Source of the DNA: Yersinia frederiksenii ATCC 33641
GTDB taxonomy: Bacteria; Pseudomonadota; Gammaproteobacteria; Enterobacterales; Enterobacteriaceae
Direction of reading: 5' to 3'
Length of the DNA: 64,000 nucleotides
Assembly: GCF_000754805.1 (NCBI RefSeq)
Contig: NZ_KN150731.1
Span: 4,079,886 to 4,143,885, forward strand
Shown: positions 40,788-50,116 of the stretch, piece by piece
Layout of the letters: every line of letters starts with the position of its first letter
Numbering within the stretch: position 1 is the first letter of the stretch
Program-made: the position numbers and the translations under genes
The notes under the pieces: generated by a model
Told to the model about the DNA's origin: nothing
Seen by the model: the letters and a program-made list of their open reading frames with translations, nothing else
Database searches by the model: none

Positions 40788-42080
40788 ATGATGAAAAAAC
40801 TTTTATCCGTGTTGGGCCTGAGTTCGGTAGCGATGCTGCCCTCTTTGGCAATGGCCGCAGCACCGGCTGTAGCTGACAAAGCCGATAACGCTTTTATGAT
40901 GATTTGCACCGCTTTAGTGCTATTTATGACTGTGCCCGGTATTGCCCTGTTCTATGGCGGCCTGCTGCGTTCTAAAAACGTATTATCGATGATGACTCAG
41001 GTTACCGTGACCTTTGCTCTGATTTGCGTGTTGTGGATATTGTATGGTTACAGCCTGGCGTTCAGTTCCGGTAATGCGTTCTTCGGCAATTTTGATATGG
41101 CGATGCTCAAAGGTATTGGTTTGACTAGCCTGAGCGGCACTTTCTATCAATATATTCATGTGGTGTTCCAAGCCTCATTCGCCTGTATCACCGTCGCGTT
41201 GGTGGTGGGCTCATTCGCTGAACGTATCCGTTTCTCCGCAGTATTAATTTTTGCGGTGCTGTGGTTCACTTTCTCATACCTGCCAATGGCGCATATGGTA
41301 TGGGGAGGCGGCTTCCTGGCACAGGACGGCGCACTAGACTTCGCTGGTGGTACTGTGGTGCATATTAACGCCGCGACTGCCGGTTTAGTGGGGGCATACT
41401 TGCTGGGTAAACGTGCCGGTTTTGGCAAAGAAGCCTTCAAACCACACAACTTACCAATGGTGTTCACTGGTACCGCTATCCTGTATATCGGCTGGTTTGG
41501 TTTTAATGCCGGTTCTGCCAGTGCTGCTAACGAAATTGCTGCACTTGCCTTCTTGAATACGGTTGTTGCCACCGCAGGTGCCATCCTTTCCTGGGTCTTT
41601 GCTGAGTGGATTTTACGTGGTAAACCTTCACTGTTAGGCGCATGTTCTGGCTGTATCGCCGGTCTGGTTGCGATTACACCAGCAGCGGGGACAGTGGGTG
41701 TCGGTGGTGCATTGATTATCGGCCTGGTTGGTGGGGTTGCTGGCCTGTGGGGTGTGGTGCTGCTGAAAAAATGGCTGCGGGTGGATGATACCTGTGATGT
41801 GTTCGGTGTCCACGGAGTGTGTGGGATCGTCGGTTGTATTCTGACCGGTGTCTTTACCTCTGCTTCTCTGGGGGGGACCGGTTTCGCGGCTGGCGTGACC
41901 ATGGGCCATCAAGTCGGTGTACAGTTGTTCAGTGTTGGTGTCTGTTTGGTCTGGTCTGGGGTTGTTGCTTTTGTTGCCTACAAAATTGCTGACTTGGTGG
42001 TTGGTCTGCGGGTACCAGAAGAACAAGAACGCGAAGGTCTGGATGTTAACAGTCACGGCGAAAATGCATACAACCAGTAA
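40788..42080 (+). CDS. amtB: AmtB, ammonium channel
   Basis: Trimeric inner-membrane ammonium channel of 430 residues with a cleaved signal peptide (MMKKLLSVLGLSSVAML...AMA) and eleven helices. The twin pore histidines are in VVHINAATAGL and FGVHGVCGIVG; the ammonium signature DFAGGTVVHINA is present. ATG 40788 or the adjacent 40791; upstream AGGGATGGG serves either. Paired with glnK in the usual operon. Confidence 0.97.
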   Translation: MMKKLLSVLGLSSVAMLPSLAMAAAPAVADKADNAFMMICTALVLFMTVPGIALFYGGLLRSKNVLSMMTQVTVTFALICVLWILYGYSLAFSSGNAFFGNFDMAMLKGIGLTSLSGTFYQYIHVVFQASFACITVALVVGSFAERIRFSAVLIFAVLWFTFSYLPMAHMVWGGGFLAQDGALDFAGGTVVHINAATAGLVGAYLLGKRAGFGKEAFKPHNLPMVFTGTAILYIGWFGFNAGSASAANEIAALAFLNTVVATAGAILSWVFAEWILRGKPSLLGACSGCIAGLVAITPAAGTVGVGGALIIGLVGGVAGLWGVVLLKKWLRVDDTCDVFGVHGVCGIVGCILTGVFTSASLGGTGFAAGVTMGHQVGVQLFSVGVCLVWSGVVAFVAYKIADLVVGLRVPEEQEREGLDVNSHGENAYNQ

Positions 42081-42138
42081 GTTAAGCCGTTATCACCAGC
42101 TGATAGGCTAGAAAAAATAATAAAGATGATGATAGCAA

Positions 42139-42164
42139 CAGGGGCGATGGAAACATCGCCCCTG
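42139..42164. terminator. Strong hairpin between amtB and tesB
   Basis: Perfect 11-bp stem CAGGGGCGATG / CATCGCCCCTG closed by a GAAA tetraloop. It lies between convergent genes 59 bp after amtB and 28 bp after tesB. No T-run follows in either direction, so it may act as a 3'-end stabiliser or weak terminator. Confidence 0.6.
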
Positions 42165-42191
42165 AACTATTCAGATAAAGGCAGTCTTGCT

Positions 42192-43052
42192 TCAACGATG
42201 CAAACGAATAACACCTTCCTGTACTGTTGAGGCTATCAGCACCCCTTCTCGAGTATAAATCTGTCCGCGAACAAAACCCCGAGCACCGGAGGCTGACGTG
42301 CTTTCTACGGCATACAACAGCCAGTCGTCCATACGGAATGGCCGATGGAACCACATGGAATGGTCGATGGTGGCAATTTGCACACCCGGTTCAAGAAAGC
42401 CAATTCCGTGTGGTTGTAAAGCGGTTAGAAGGAAATTGAAATCAGAAGCATAGCCCAGTAAATACTGGTGAATGCGTAAGTCATCCGGCATTTTGCCATT
42501 GGCACGGAACCAGACGTGACGATGGGGTTCTTCTACGGAACCTTGCAAGGGATTGTGGAATTTCACCGGGCGCATTTCAATGGGCTGGTGGCCGATAAAC
42601 TTCTCCCGCACTTTTTCGGGGATCAAATGGGCAAATTTACGGGCAATATCAGCCTCAGACATTAATCCCTCCGGTGGAGGGACATCAGGCATGGTATTTT
42701 GGTGCTCAACACCCTGTTCTTGACTCTGGAACGACGCCGTCATGTAGAAGATAGGTTTACCATTCTGAATCGCGCTCACTCGGCGAGCGCTGAAACTGTT
42801 GCCATCGCGCAATGTTTCGACGTCATAAATAATGGGTTTACTGCTGTCCCCTGGGCGTAAAAAATAGCTGTGAAATGAGTGAACAAGCCGGTCAATCGGA
42901 ACCGTTTGTTTGGCTGCATAAATTGCCTGGCCCACAACCTGACCACCAAACACCTGGCGCAAGCCCAGATCTTCACTTTGGCCACGGAAGATCCCTTCTT
43001 CAATTTTTTCCAGATCGAGTAGATCGAGCAGTTTTTCTAATGCCTGACTCAT
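42192..43052 (-). CDS. tesB: TesB, acyl-CoA thioesterase II
   Basis: 286-residue double-hotdog thioesterase hydrolysing medium to long acyl-CoA. N-terminal [22 protein letters not shown] and C-terminal [21 protein letters not shown] are family signatures; the latter holds the catalytic Asp. The start [12 protein letters not shown] matches E. coli; nine further upstream codons are open but unsupported. Confidence 0.96.
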   Translation of the reverse strand: MSQALEKLLDLLDLEKIEEGIFRGQSEDLGLRQVFGGQVVGQAIYAAKQTVPIDRLVHSFHSYFLRPGDSSKPIIYDVETLRDGNSFSARRVSAIQNGKPIFYMTASFQSQEQGVEHQNTMPDVPPPEGLMSEADIARKFAHLIPEKVREKFIGHQPIEMRPVKFHNPLQGSVEEPHRHVWFRANGKMPDDLRIHQYLLGYASDFNFLLTALQPHGIGFLEPGVQIATIDHSMWFHRPFRMDDWLLYAVESTSASGARGFVRGQIYTREGVLIASTVQEGVIRLHR

Positions 43053-43309
43053 GTTGTGGCCCCTGATGATTGAGTTCATACACAGTGTGCTGAATCCATT
43101 GGTCGGTCGTCAATATAATGCTGCGCAACGGCTGTTCAGTTGATCTGCATTTGATAAGGAATAGTCTTATAAATAGCTTAATTAGGCAGTTCGCGCCAGA
43201 GGTTAGCATATTGTGCTATAATTAGCTTGCTAGGTGGTTGAAGCCACTTATTAAACGCGGGTTGTTCTGTGAATAGCCAGCATCTTAATAATAAGAAGGA
43301 GTGCGACCT

Positions 43310-43840
43310 ATGAAACCTTGGCAATCAATAAAATTATGGCAGATAGCGAGTGGGGCAGCATTGGTAGTGAGTCTGGCCGGGTGTGCTCACCAAGGGGCTG
43401 ATGTTCCGGTTCCAGCACCTGCAGGGACAACGACAGCAGCAGCACCTATTGCGCAACCTGCTGTACAAGGGACAGTAAATATCCGTGAGCGCATTGCCTT
43501 ACCACCTGATTCTGTCGTAACGGTTACGCTGTCGGATGCTTCACTGGCTGATGCACCTACTCGGGTCATTGCTCAAAAAGCGATTCGTACCGAGGGTAAA
43601 CAGGCACCTTTTACTTTTGCCTTGCCGTTTAACCCAGCAGAAATTCAGCCAAATGCCCGTATTATTGTCAGCGCGGCTATCACGCATAATGGTCAGCTAA
43701 TGTTTATCACTGATACCATTCAGGAAGTGATTAATAATGGCACCGGTACCCAGGCTAACCTGTTACTGGTTCCTGTGACCTCGGTGGCCATTGAAACTGC
43801 GCCAACAGCAACAACATCAGGTACTGGGACAATACAGTAA
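43310..43840 (+). CDS. ybaY: YbaY, type III secretion pilotin-like lipoprotein
   Basis: 176-residue lipoprotein (lipobox SLAGC) with an Ala/Pro/Thr-rich linker and a YscW/META-like beta domain (VQGTVNIRERIALPPDSVVTV, PFTFALPFNPAEI). E. coli YbaY is reported as a glycoprotein; its function is unknown. YscW-type domains serve as secretin pilotins, so an outer-membrane assembly role is possible but unproven. ATG 43310 follows AAGGAGTGCGACCT. Confidence 0.88.
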   Translation: MKPWQSIKLWQIASGAALVVSLAGCAHQGADVPVPAPAGTTTAAAPIAQPAVQGTVNIRERIALPPDSVVTVTLSDASLADAPTRVIAQKAIRTEGKQAPFTFALPFNPAEIQPNARIIVSAAITHNGQLMFITDTIQEVINNGTGTQANLLLVPVTSVAIETAPTATTSGTGTIQ

Positions 43841-43849
43841 CCACTGAGC

Positions 43850-43880
43850 GCGCTACAGAGTGCTGATAATTCTGTAGCGC
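43850..43880. terminator. Hairpin between ybaY and atl
   Basis: Perfect 10-bp stem GCGCTACAGA / TCTGTAGCGC with an 11-nt loop, directly between the two convergent stops. No T-run, so its termination role is inferred from position. Confidence 0.55.
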
Positions 43881-43886
43881 CGCCAT

Positions 43887-44306
43887 TTATTGGTATTGCC
43901 AACGATACTGTTGTAAATCAATACGTCCGGCTGGCGTTATATCAATACCTTCAGCCAATAACGCATTTTTCTGTCTAAGATAGTCTTGCCCAACTAACGA
44001 AATTTCGCCATGGCGATTGATAACCCGATACCAGGGCAATGTAGACCCTTCCGGTAAACGCTTTAGAACACCACCAACTTGTCGCGCTGCTCTAGGAGAA
44101 CCTATCAGACGGGCAATATCACCATAGGTAGTCACCTGTCCGTAAGGGATTGCAGCTACCACGTGAAATACCCGCTGGCGAAAGCTATCTACGACTGGTG
44201 GGCTGTTTTGCTCTGCTATGCCATCCAGCGCTTCAGTTTCATCCTGGCTTTGTTGCCCCATTTTTGATGATGTCACTGCATCCTCTTTGTTGTCTGCTAT
44301 CTGCAT
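43887..44306 (-). CDS. atl: Atl (YbaZ), alkyltransferase-like DNA damage protein
   Basis: Homologue of O6-alkylguanine-DNA alkyltransferase without the acceptor cysteine: the usual PCHRV motif is PWYRV here. Atl proteins bind O6-alkylguanine, flip it and direct it to nucleotide excision repair. The core (VFHVVAAIPYGQVTTYGDIARLIGSPRAARQVGGVL) is intact and resembles E. coli YbaZ. The start is uncertain: the ATG at 44306 gives 139 residues, near the E. coli 129. A GTG at 44399 would give 170, and an ATG at 44261 would give 124. None has a clear ribosome site. Confidence 0.88.
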   Translation of the reverse strand: MQIADNKEDAVTSSKMGQQSQDETEALDGIAEQNSPPVVDSFRQRVFHVVAAIPYGQVTTYGDIARLIGSPRAARQVGGVLKRLPEGSTLPWYRVINRHGEISLVGQDYLRQKNALLAEGIDITPAGRIDLQQYRWQYQ

Positions 44307-44485
44307 GCTGTTATAGGAACGAATAACATCATCAGTGATTTCTGTACCAGAAGAAAATAAATTTAGTTGATAATTGAAGACGACTGGGTAAGAAACCACC
44401 GGTTAGCGTAGGTTGTCTTGCTATTTGATTGGGCATGGCCGATAATGCCCACCGCTCCAGAGTATTAGGGGCCGTTAACGTCAAT

Positions 44486-44598
44486 GGAGGCCCTGTTGGT
44501 TCTCTCGCAACACTAACTTGTGAACTCGGTCAGGTCCGGAAGGAAGCAGCCGTAGCAGGCGCGGTGTGTGCCGGGATGTAGCTGGCAGGGCCTCCACC
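44486..44598 (+). ncRNA. ffs: 4.5S RNA, signal recognition particle RNA
   Basis: 113-nt RNA gene. The universally conserved core GGTCAGGTCCGGAAGGAAGCAGCC (given here only as the motif around 44529-44552) contains the GGAA tetraloop and the Ffh-binding internal loops. The ends GGAGGCCCTG and CAGGGCCTCC pair to close the rod. It aligns by eye with the 114-nt E. coli RNA. It sits after atl (ybaZ), as in E. coli. Confidence 0.97.
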
Positions 44599-44634
44599 AT
44601 TTCTAATAAGTGCATGATATTTATCATGTAAAGC

Positions 44635-44754
44635 TTATCTATCTTCGACACCACAACTCTTCAGTAAACGAAGCTTATTAGGTTCACAGACAACTGTATC
44701 TTGAAGGTCGCTGATGATATTTGGTGTTTTCATATTGATAATCTGAATTTTCAT
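44635..44754 (-). CDS. Possible small ORF of 39 residues, unknown
   Basis: ATG-to-stop frame on the minus strand between ffs and the LysR gene: begins MKIQIINMKTPNIISD and ends LKSCGVEDR, with no membrane segment. It has only a weak ribosome site (CAGGG). I do not recognise it. It may be a fragment of a decayed gene; the surrounding 290 bp hold nothing else I can support. Confidence 0.22.
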   Translation of the reverse strand: MKIQIINMKTPNIISDLQDTVVCEPNKLRLLKSCGVEDR

Positions 44755-44886
44755 CAAACCCTGAAAACGGATAGTTCACGGCGCTTTGTTCCGGTACACC
44801 CTCAATTACTGATGCTTGGTCTACTTAAGTTTGTTTAAGAGAAGAAGGAATATCTTTTCCCTGACCCTAAATTTCAACACTGCCTT

Positions 44887-45798
44887 TTAGCATATGTCGG
44901 ATAAAAATTTATGCCTGACTTCATCTATAAACCATTTTGTTATAGGCGGTTGCTTCATTTTCATTCGCATAATAATTGCATAATGTCCAATAGGTAGTGT
45001 TTCAGAGACATTTATAATTGATAGTTTGTCTCCAATGTATTCATTCATCAATATCTCTTTGGGACCAATAGATATATAACCTTCATTAATGATCAATTGT
45101 TCTGCAATAGCAACTGAGTCACCATATAGAATTGAGTGTTCAGGACCGACACCATACGGGAATATTATTTTCTCTAGAGAAGTAAACATATCTACCCCAG
45201 CTCCGGGCAAATACCATTTTTCGTTCCTGAGATCTTCTAAAGAATGACTATTAACCAAAGGGTGATTTTTGCTAGAGAAAACATGAAACTGCTCACTAGA
45301 TAAGTATTCCACATGAAACTCATCTAGAGATATATCAGGCATGATCATGCCAACAAAAAAGCTAAGCTTACCAGAGCGAATTGATTGCACCAGTTCAGAA
45401 AACTGTCCTTCAATAACGGTCAATTTTGTCTGAGGGTATCTATTTTGAAAGTTCTTAATAATACCGGGCATAATTCCGTAAGCGGGTAAATGTGAACAAC
45501 CAAAGCGAATCGCACCTTGTGAATCACTGATAAATTGAGACAGATCGTTCATGCCTCGTTCAAGTTCATTAAGTACCTTATTCATGCAAGGTTCAAAGAA
45601 CTTCCCCATTTCAGTTAATTGAACTCCATGAGTCCCTCGTTTTAGCAAAGGAGCCCCAACAATACTTTCAAGTTCTTGCATACTGCGAGTCACCGCTGAT
45701 GGAGTCTGATTTGTTGCTATGGCTGCCGCGCGTATACTTCCAGTAAAAATAACTGTCCTTAAGTTTTTAAGCTGATTTATTTTAGGTAGATTGTTCAT
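44887..45798 (-). CDS. LysR-family transcriptional regulator, target unknown
   Basis: 303 residues with an N-terminal winged helix (about 8-67, LKNLRTVIFTGSIRAAAIATNQTPSAVTRSMQELE) and a LysR substrate-binding domain (about 95-300). It resembles TsaR/AbgR-type regulators in the N-terminal layout, but I cannot name an orthologue. It is divergent from the adhesin gene with 470 AT-rich bases between, so it may regulate it. The gene is AT-richer than its backbone neighbours, which suggests acquisition. Confidence 0.85.
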   Translation of the reverse strand: MNNLPKINQLKNLRTVIFTGSIRAAAIATNQTPSAVTRSMQELESIVGAPLLKRGTHGVQLTEMGKFFEPCMNKVLNELERGMNDLSQFISDSQGAIRFGCSHLPAYGIMPGIIKNFQNRYPQTKLTVIEGQFSELVQSIRSGKLSFFVGMIMPDISLDEFHVEYLSSEQFHVFSSKNHPLVNSHSLEDLRNEKWYLPGAGVDMFTSLEKIIFPYGVGPEHSILYGDSVAIAEQLIINEGYISIGPKEILMNEYIGDKLSIINVSETLPIGHYAIIMRMKMKQPPITKWFIDEVRHKFLSDIC

Positions 45799-46268
45799 AT
45801 TACTCTGCTGCTCTAGTGCTATTTGTTATGATAACAATGAGTTAGTGATTGCATTGATTTTAAGCACAGTGCCATAAATAACCAAGTTATTATTAAGCTA
45901 GTTAGATAATGAGTTAAGTACAGCTCATTGCTTAACAAACTTCCAGTATGGTATGCATTTTTTCTAATATGTGCTTTGTTCAAAAAATCTAAACTTTAAG
46001 AGCATGATTAACATTTAAATTAACAGCACCGCAAATACTTGTTAAATTAGCATAATTAATTACATCCGTCGGGATATAAATCAACAAAAAATTAACACGC
46101 TAGAATTTAATAATGTAAATATTTTAAGGTCTAGTGGTAAAAATAGTATGAAGCGATGAGTTTATAGCATCCCTAGTTTTATCCTAATCTCAGTATAATG
46201 GGCCATATCAGTAATATTTATGTATTAGATCCGATATCCCTGTTGGTAATCTTTAGGTAAAACAGTAA
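45799..46268. promoter_or_regulatory. AT-rich divergent region, LysR gene / adhesin gene
   Basis: 470 bp, strongly AT-rich, without a supported ORF. It must hold both promoters. T-N11-A LysR-type motifs are too degenerate here to assign. AT-rich DNA of this kind is a usual target of H-NS and YmoA, which is encoded 3.6 kb away. Confidence 0.45.
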
Positions 46269-49070
46269 ATGAAACACTACTTTTCGATAAAATCATTTAA
46301 AGCTCCCCAAGCTGCGAAGTGTTCAACCTCCAATCTCTTGCCAAAAAGAGTGAAAGTGACCGCCTGGGCAAATATCCTGCTCCAATTATTGTTTCCTTTA
46401 AGCTTATCCTTCACGCCAGCGATTGCTGCGGCACCGAAACCCAAAGCCACCACTATAAGCACGACTACTGAACCCTATATTATTGGTGTTGGTGAAAGTG
46501 CAGATACCGTGGCTAAAAAACACGGTATCTCTGTCGATGAGCTTAAACGAGTCAATATTTATCGCACATTTTCCAAACCTTTTACTGCATTAACTTCCGG
46601 GGATGAGATTGATATTCCCCGCAAAGCATCCCCGTTTTCCATTGATAGTGAAAAGAATAAAAATGCGGATGTTCTCCTGGAAAATAAGCTGGCCAGTCAT
46701 GTGCAAACTGGCGCAACTGCATTAGCAACCAGCAATGCAGCCAAATCCAGTGAACGTATGATTCGCTCTGCTGCCAACAATGAATTTAATAGCTCGGCGC
46801 AGCAGTGGTTAAGTCAGTTCGGTACTGCGCGGGTACAGATGAATGTGAATGACGATTTTAAACTCGATGGTAGTGCCGTCGATGTGTTAGTTCCTATTTA
46901 CGACAATCAGAAATCGATATTATTTACCCAATTAGGTGCGCGGAATAAAGATAATCGAAATACCGTTAATATCGGTGCCGGTGTCCGTACCTTTCAGAAT
47001 AACTGGATGTATGGGGTAAACACTTTCTTTGATAATGATATGACCGGTAAAAATCGGCGAGTCGGTGTTGGTGCAGAAGCTTGGACTGATTATCTCAAAC
47101 TATCCGCTAATAGTTATATTGGTACTTCCGACTGGCATCAGTCCCGCGATTTTGCCGACTACAATGAACGACCGGCCAACGGATATGATGTGCGGGCTGA
47201 AGCTTATTTGCCGTCTCATCCTCAATTAGGCGGTAAACTGATGTATGAGAAATACCGCGGTGAAGAAGTGGCATTATTCGGTAAGGATAATCGCCAGAAG
47301 AACCCACATGCCGTGACGGCAGGGGTTAATTACACCCCTATCCCTTTATTGACAGTCGGTGCCGAGCATCGTGCCGGTAAAGGCAGTAAGAATGACAGTA
47401 GTATTAATTTCCAGTTTAATTACCGGTTGGGAGAATCATGGCAGTCCCATATTAACCCATCAGCTGTAGCCGCAACTCGCACATTGGCAGGGAGCCGCTA
47501 TGACCTGGTTGAACGTAATAATAATATCGTACTGGATTATCAGAAGCAGGAGTTGATACGCCTGAGCTTACCAGAGAGGGTTGAGGGGAAAGCCGGTGAT
47601 ATCGCTACTGTCAATGCTCAGGTAACGTCGAAATATGGTCTTGAACGTATTGACTGGGACAGTGCCGCTTTAATTGCAGCAGGAGGAACCCTCTCTAAGG
47701 GCTCATCCAATAGCATCTCCATTACTTTACCTCCTTATCAGGCATCAGTGGGTAATACTCCAAATAGTTATACGTTGTCAGCTATTGCGTTCGACACGCA
47801 GGGTAATCGTTCCAACTCTTCAAGCACTTTAATTAATGTCAGTCCGCAAAACCTCAGCACCGGGAATTCACTGATGACAGCAACACCCAGTATACTTGTT
47901 GCCGATGGTGTCTCGACCAGCCAAATAACCATCACGCTGCGGGATAGTCATAATCAACCGGTTATTGGTGCAAGCAGAAATATCATCCTGGCCAGTAACT
48001 TTGTGGTTGATGGATCGACTTCCCCGATACGTGCTGCAGCAGCATCAGAAATGAAAATAAGTGATGTTAGCGAAGCTATGGGAGGGGTGTACAACGCTAC
48101 ATTGACCGCCGGTACCCAACCAGGAACAGCAACAATAACTTCATCGATTAATGGTATGGCTCTAAACGCTGTAAACGTTATATTTACAGCCAATGCAGCT
48201 ACTTTTGTGGTGGATAGTTTGACTGCTGATACTCACACCACATTCGCGGATGGCAATAGCCTAATAACATTTACAGCCACGGTAAAAGACTCATCCGGTC
48301 ATGGAGTACCGAATACTGACGTAATCTTAAATACCACTGGTGGGGTATTAAGTGCGTCCAGTGTCACCACTGATACCCATGGTGTAGCCACATTTACCCT
48401 AAAAAGTACCAATACTGGCTCATTTAGCGTGACGGCTAAATCAGCAGTAAACACGACAGACATTGGTCAAACACAGAATGCGACGTTTATCCCCGTGTTC
48501 ACGGGAATAATTGCCGGTGGATATGACTTCGCCTTGAATGACGGATTCCCAAAAACAGGGTTCAATCAAGCAACTTTCACCATAAATATGAATGGGACTG
48601 CTGATTACAGTTGGAGCTCAAACCAGCCAGCGGCAGTCACCGTCAATAGTAGTGGTCAAGTCACGTTCAATGGTCCTCCTTCTGGAACTGTCACCATAAC
48701 AGCGACGCCGAATAACGGTGGAAGCCCTCAATCCTATTCATTTACAGTGGAAAACTGGTTTGAGGGTGATAGCACGTCAAGGAATTGGGGTAATGCAAAT
48801 GCTGATTGTAATAGTCGCTCGGAAGTATTGCCGACTATCGCACAATTGACATCAGGTGAGTATATCCGCCAGATAGGGTCATTATTTGGAGAGTGGGGAG
48901 ATATGATGGATTATGGTTTTCCCGCAGCTAACAATTGGTCATCTGAACAAAGTGGCACTTCCAACTATTACTATGTTGTTAACTCATCGAGAGGGCGCAG
49001 TAGTCAAGCTTTATATACCCCAGGTGGCACCAGCGTCCTTAATAAGAGCCTGTGTGTGAGAGACCTTTAG
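46269..49070 (+). CDS. Invasin/intimin-family inverse autotransporter adhesin
   Basis: 933-residue surface protein. Layout: long signal region (about 1-54, hydrophobic core ILLQLLFPLSLSF); LysM domain (about 69-118, YIIGVGESADTVAKKHGISVDEL) that binds peptidoglycan; inverse-autotransporter beta-barrel (about 175-400); an Ig-like domain (about 425-525); two Big_1-like Ig domains (about 535-640 and 645-740); a Big_2-like domain (about 745-828); and a C-terminal C-type-lectin-like cap (829-933) with just two cysteines, Cys847 and Cys929, placed like the disulfide of Yersinia invasin D5. By family it mediates attachment to host cells or surfaces. It is not classical Inv: length and neighbours differ. 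Name left open. Confidence 0.92.
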   Translation: MKHYFSIKSFKAPQAAKCSTSNLLPKRVKVTAWANILLQLLFPLSLSFTPAIAAAPKPKATTISTTTEPYIIGVGESADTVAKKHGISVDELKRVNIYRTFSKPFTALTSGDEIDIPRKASPFSIDSEKNKNADVLLENKLASHVQTGATALATSNAAKSSERMIRSAANNEFNSSAQQWLSQFGTARVQMNVNDDFKLDGSAVDVLVPIYDNQKSILFTQLGARNKDNRNTVNIGAGVRTFQNNWMYGVNTFFDNDMTGKNRRVGVGAEAWTDYLKLSANSYIGTSDWHQSRDFADYNERPANGYDVRAEAYLPSHPQLGGKLMYEKYRGEEVALFGKDNRQKNPHAVTAGVNYTPIPLLTVGAEHRAGKGSKNDSSINFQFNYRLGESWQSHINPSAVAATRTLAGSRYDLVERNNNIVLDYQKQELIRLSLPERVEGKAGDIATVNAQVTSKYGLERIDWDSAALIAAGGTLSKGSSNSISITLPPYQASVGNTPNSYTLSAIAFDTQGNRSNSSSTLINVSPQNLSTGNSLMTATPSILVADGVSTSQITITLRDSHNQPVIGASRNIILASNFVVDGSTSPIRAAAASEMKISDVSEAMGGVYNATLTAGTQPGTATITSSINGMALNAVNVIFTANAATFVVDSLTADTHTTFADGNSLITFTATVKDSSGHGVPNTDVILNTTGGVLSASSVTTDTHGVATFTLKSTNTGSFSVTAKSAVNTTDIGQTQNATFIPVFTGIIAGGYDFALNDGFPKTGFNQATFTINMNGTADYSWSSNQPAAVTVNSSGQVTFNGPPSGTVTITATPNNGGSPQSYSFTVENWFEGDSTSRNWGNANADCNSRSEVLPTIAQLTSGEYIRQIGSLFGEWGDMMDYGFPAANNWSSEQSGTSNYYYVVNSSRGRSSQALYTPGGTSVLNKSLCVRDL

Positions 49071-49866
49071 TCGCATAGTTATAAATGTATTATTCCATTT
49101 TCTTATCTAAGCCTGTAACAAAGCGTTAGTACGATAATGGTTATAAAACAGAGGTTTTTGAGAAGGAGTGGCTGTGAATCGACGACACCCTGATTTTGGG
49201 TTTCATAACGACAATAGTTAACTCCCTCAGCTTTCAGGCTGCGGAAAAGGTGCAACGTATGACCTCTTTCCATGGCAGACATTTTTAGGGCGAGAGCTGA
49301 TACTACAAATATGACATCAGCTCTCGCTCACTCTAGGTAATGCTTGCTGAAAGCAGTATCAATGTTGGTCGCACGACGATTTACTGCAAGGTTTAGCGCT
49401 ATGACCTGAAAGGGAAAAAACGTCTTCATTGGCCTTAGTGTTATTTTTTATTACTCTTACTTATGGTTATGCATTTATACCTTTTCCAGCAAAAATATCA
49501 GGGTTACCGCATACGTTGCGTCTTGAATAGTGAAATAGGATTTTTCTTATATTTATATAGATCGAATCTTCTATTTACGCTTTAGGTTTAGCAATGAATT
49601 TATAATGTCTCTACATTATTAGCTATCAGCTAAGATTTTAATAAATTAAATAGGGTAATAATGTACCTTTACTTAACAGTTATGATAACGGCAAGAATTT
49701 CACCAAAATGTGGACGTGCAATAACGCGGGATTGAAGTTAGCCTTCAATACCGTAGTTCTGTTACCACATTTGTCCCACACGAAAACACTTACAAAGCGC
49801 TTGCTGCATTGAAGCCGATAACGGTTATCGGCTCAACGTTGTGTGTCTTAACCAGCGTTAAGCAGC
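49071..49866. other. 796-bp gene-free region after the adhesin gene
   Basis: AT-rich DNA with no supported ORF on either strand. It contains a 12-bp perfect stem at 49290-49327, a small stem ATTGAAG/CTTCAAT at 49731-49749, and a 21-bp palindrome AGCCGATAAC-G-GTTATCGGCT at 49813-49833, about 35 bp past the ymoA stop, which may end ymoBA transcripts. Parts may be decayed genes, but I recognise none. Confidence 0.5.
49290..49327. repeat. 12-bp perfect inverted repeat
   Basis: GCGAGAGCTGAT - 14 nt - ATCAGCTCTCGC. Preceded by ATTTTTAGG on the plus strand; no T-run follows. It lies 220 bp after the adhesin gene, so it is a possible mRNA 3' structure or element end. Confidence 0.6.
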
Positions 49867-50070
49867 CTATTTCACATGTTGCCAAACAGTAGGTGGAATT
49901 TTATCATAAAGTTTATTCATCGTGAGTTCAGCTAAGCGATGGTCTGCAGCTGAGTAAAACAATTCCAGCTCATCATCGCTTAGCTCGTACTTATTTTTTT
50001 CAATTACACGTTCCAATGTATCAATAGTCGTACATTTTCTTAAACGCATCAGGTAGTCAGTTTTTGTCAT
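49867..50070 (-). CDS. ymoA: YmoA, Hha-family nucleoid-associated modulator
   Basis: 67-residue Hha-family protein that lacks its own DNA-binding domain and works through H-NS to repress virulence genes in a temperature-dependent way in Yersinia. The sequence [20 protein letters not shown]...[14 protein letters not shown] is what I remember as YmoA. The ATG at 50070 gives the known length; six upstream codons (MRRKIT) are open but extra. In Yersinia YmoA is degraded by ClpXP and Lon, both encoded in this window. Downstream partner of ymoB, 46 bp apart. Confidence 0.98.
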   Translation of the reverse strand: MTKTDYLMRLRKCTTIDTLERVIEKNKYELSDDELELFYSAADHRLAELTMNKLYDKIPPTVWQHVK

Positions 50071-50116
50071 GGTGATTTTTCTTCTCAATATACAAATAAT
50101 ATAGGGGAACTATCCC

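Noticed and set aside
41156..41902. 248-codon open frame opposite amtB
   Set aside because: Shadow of amtB codon bias: Pro- and Thr-rich low-complexity translation.
49813..49833. Intrinsic terminator for ymoBA
   Set aside because: Good palindrome at a fitting distance, but no T-run on the minus strand; left as a note in the gene-free region.
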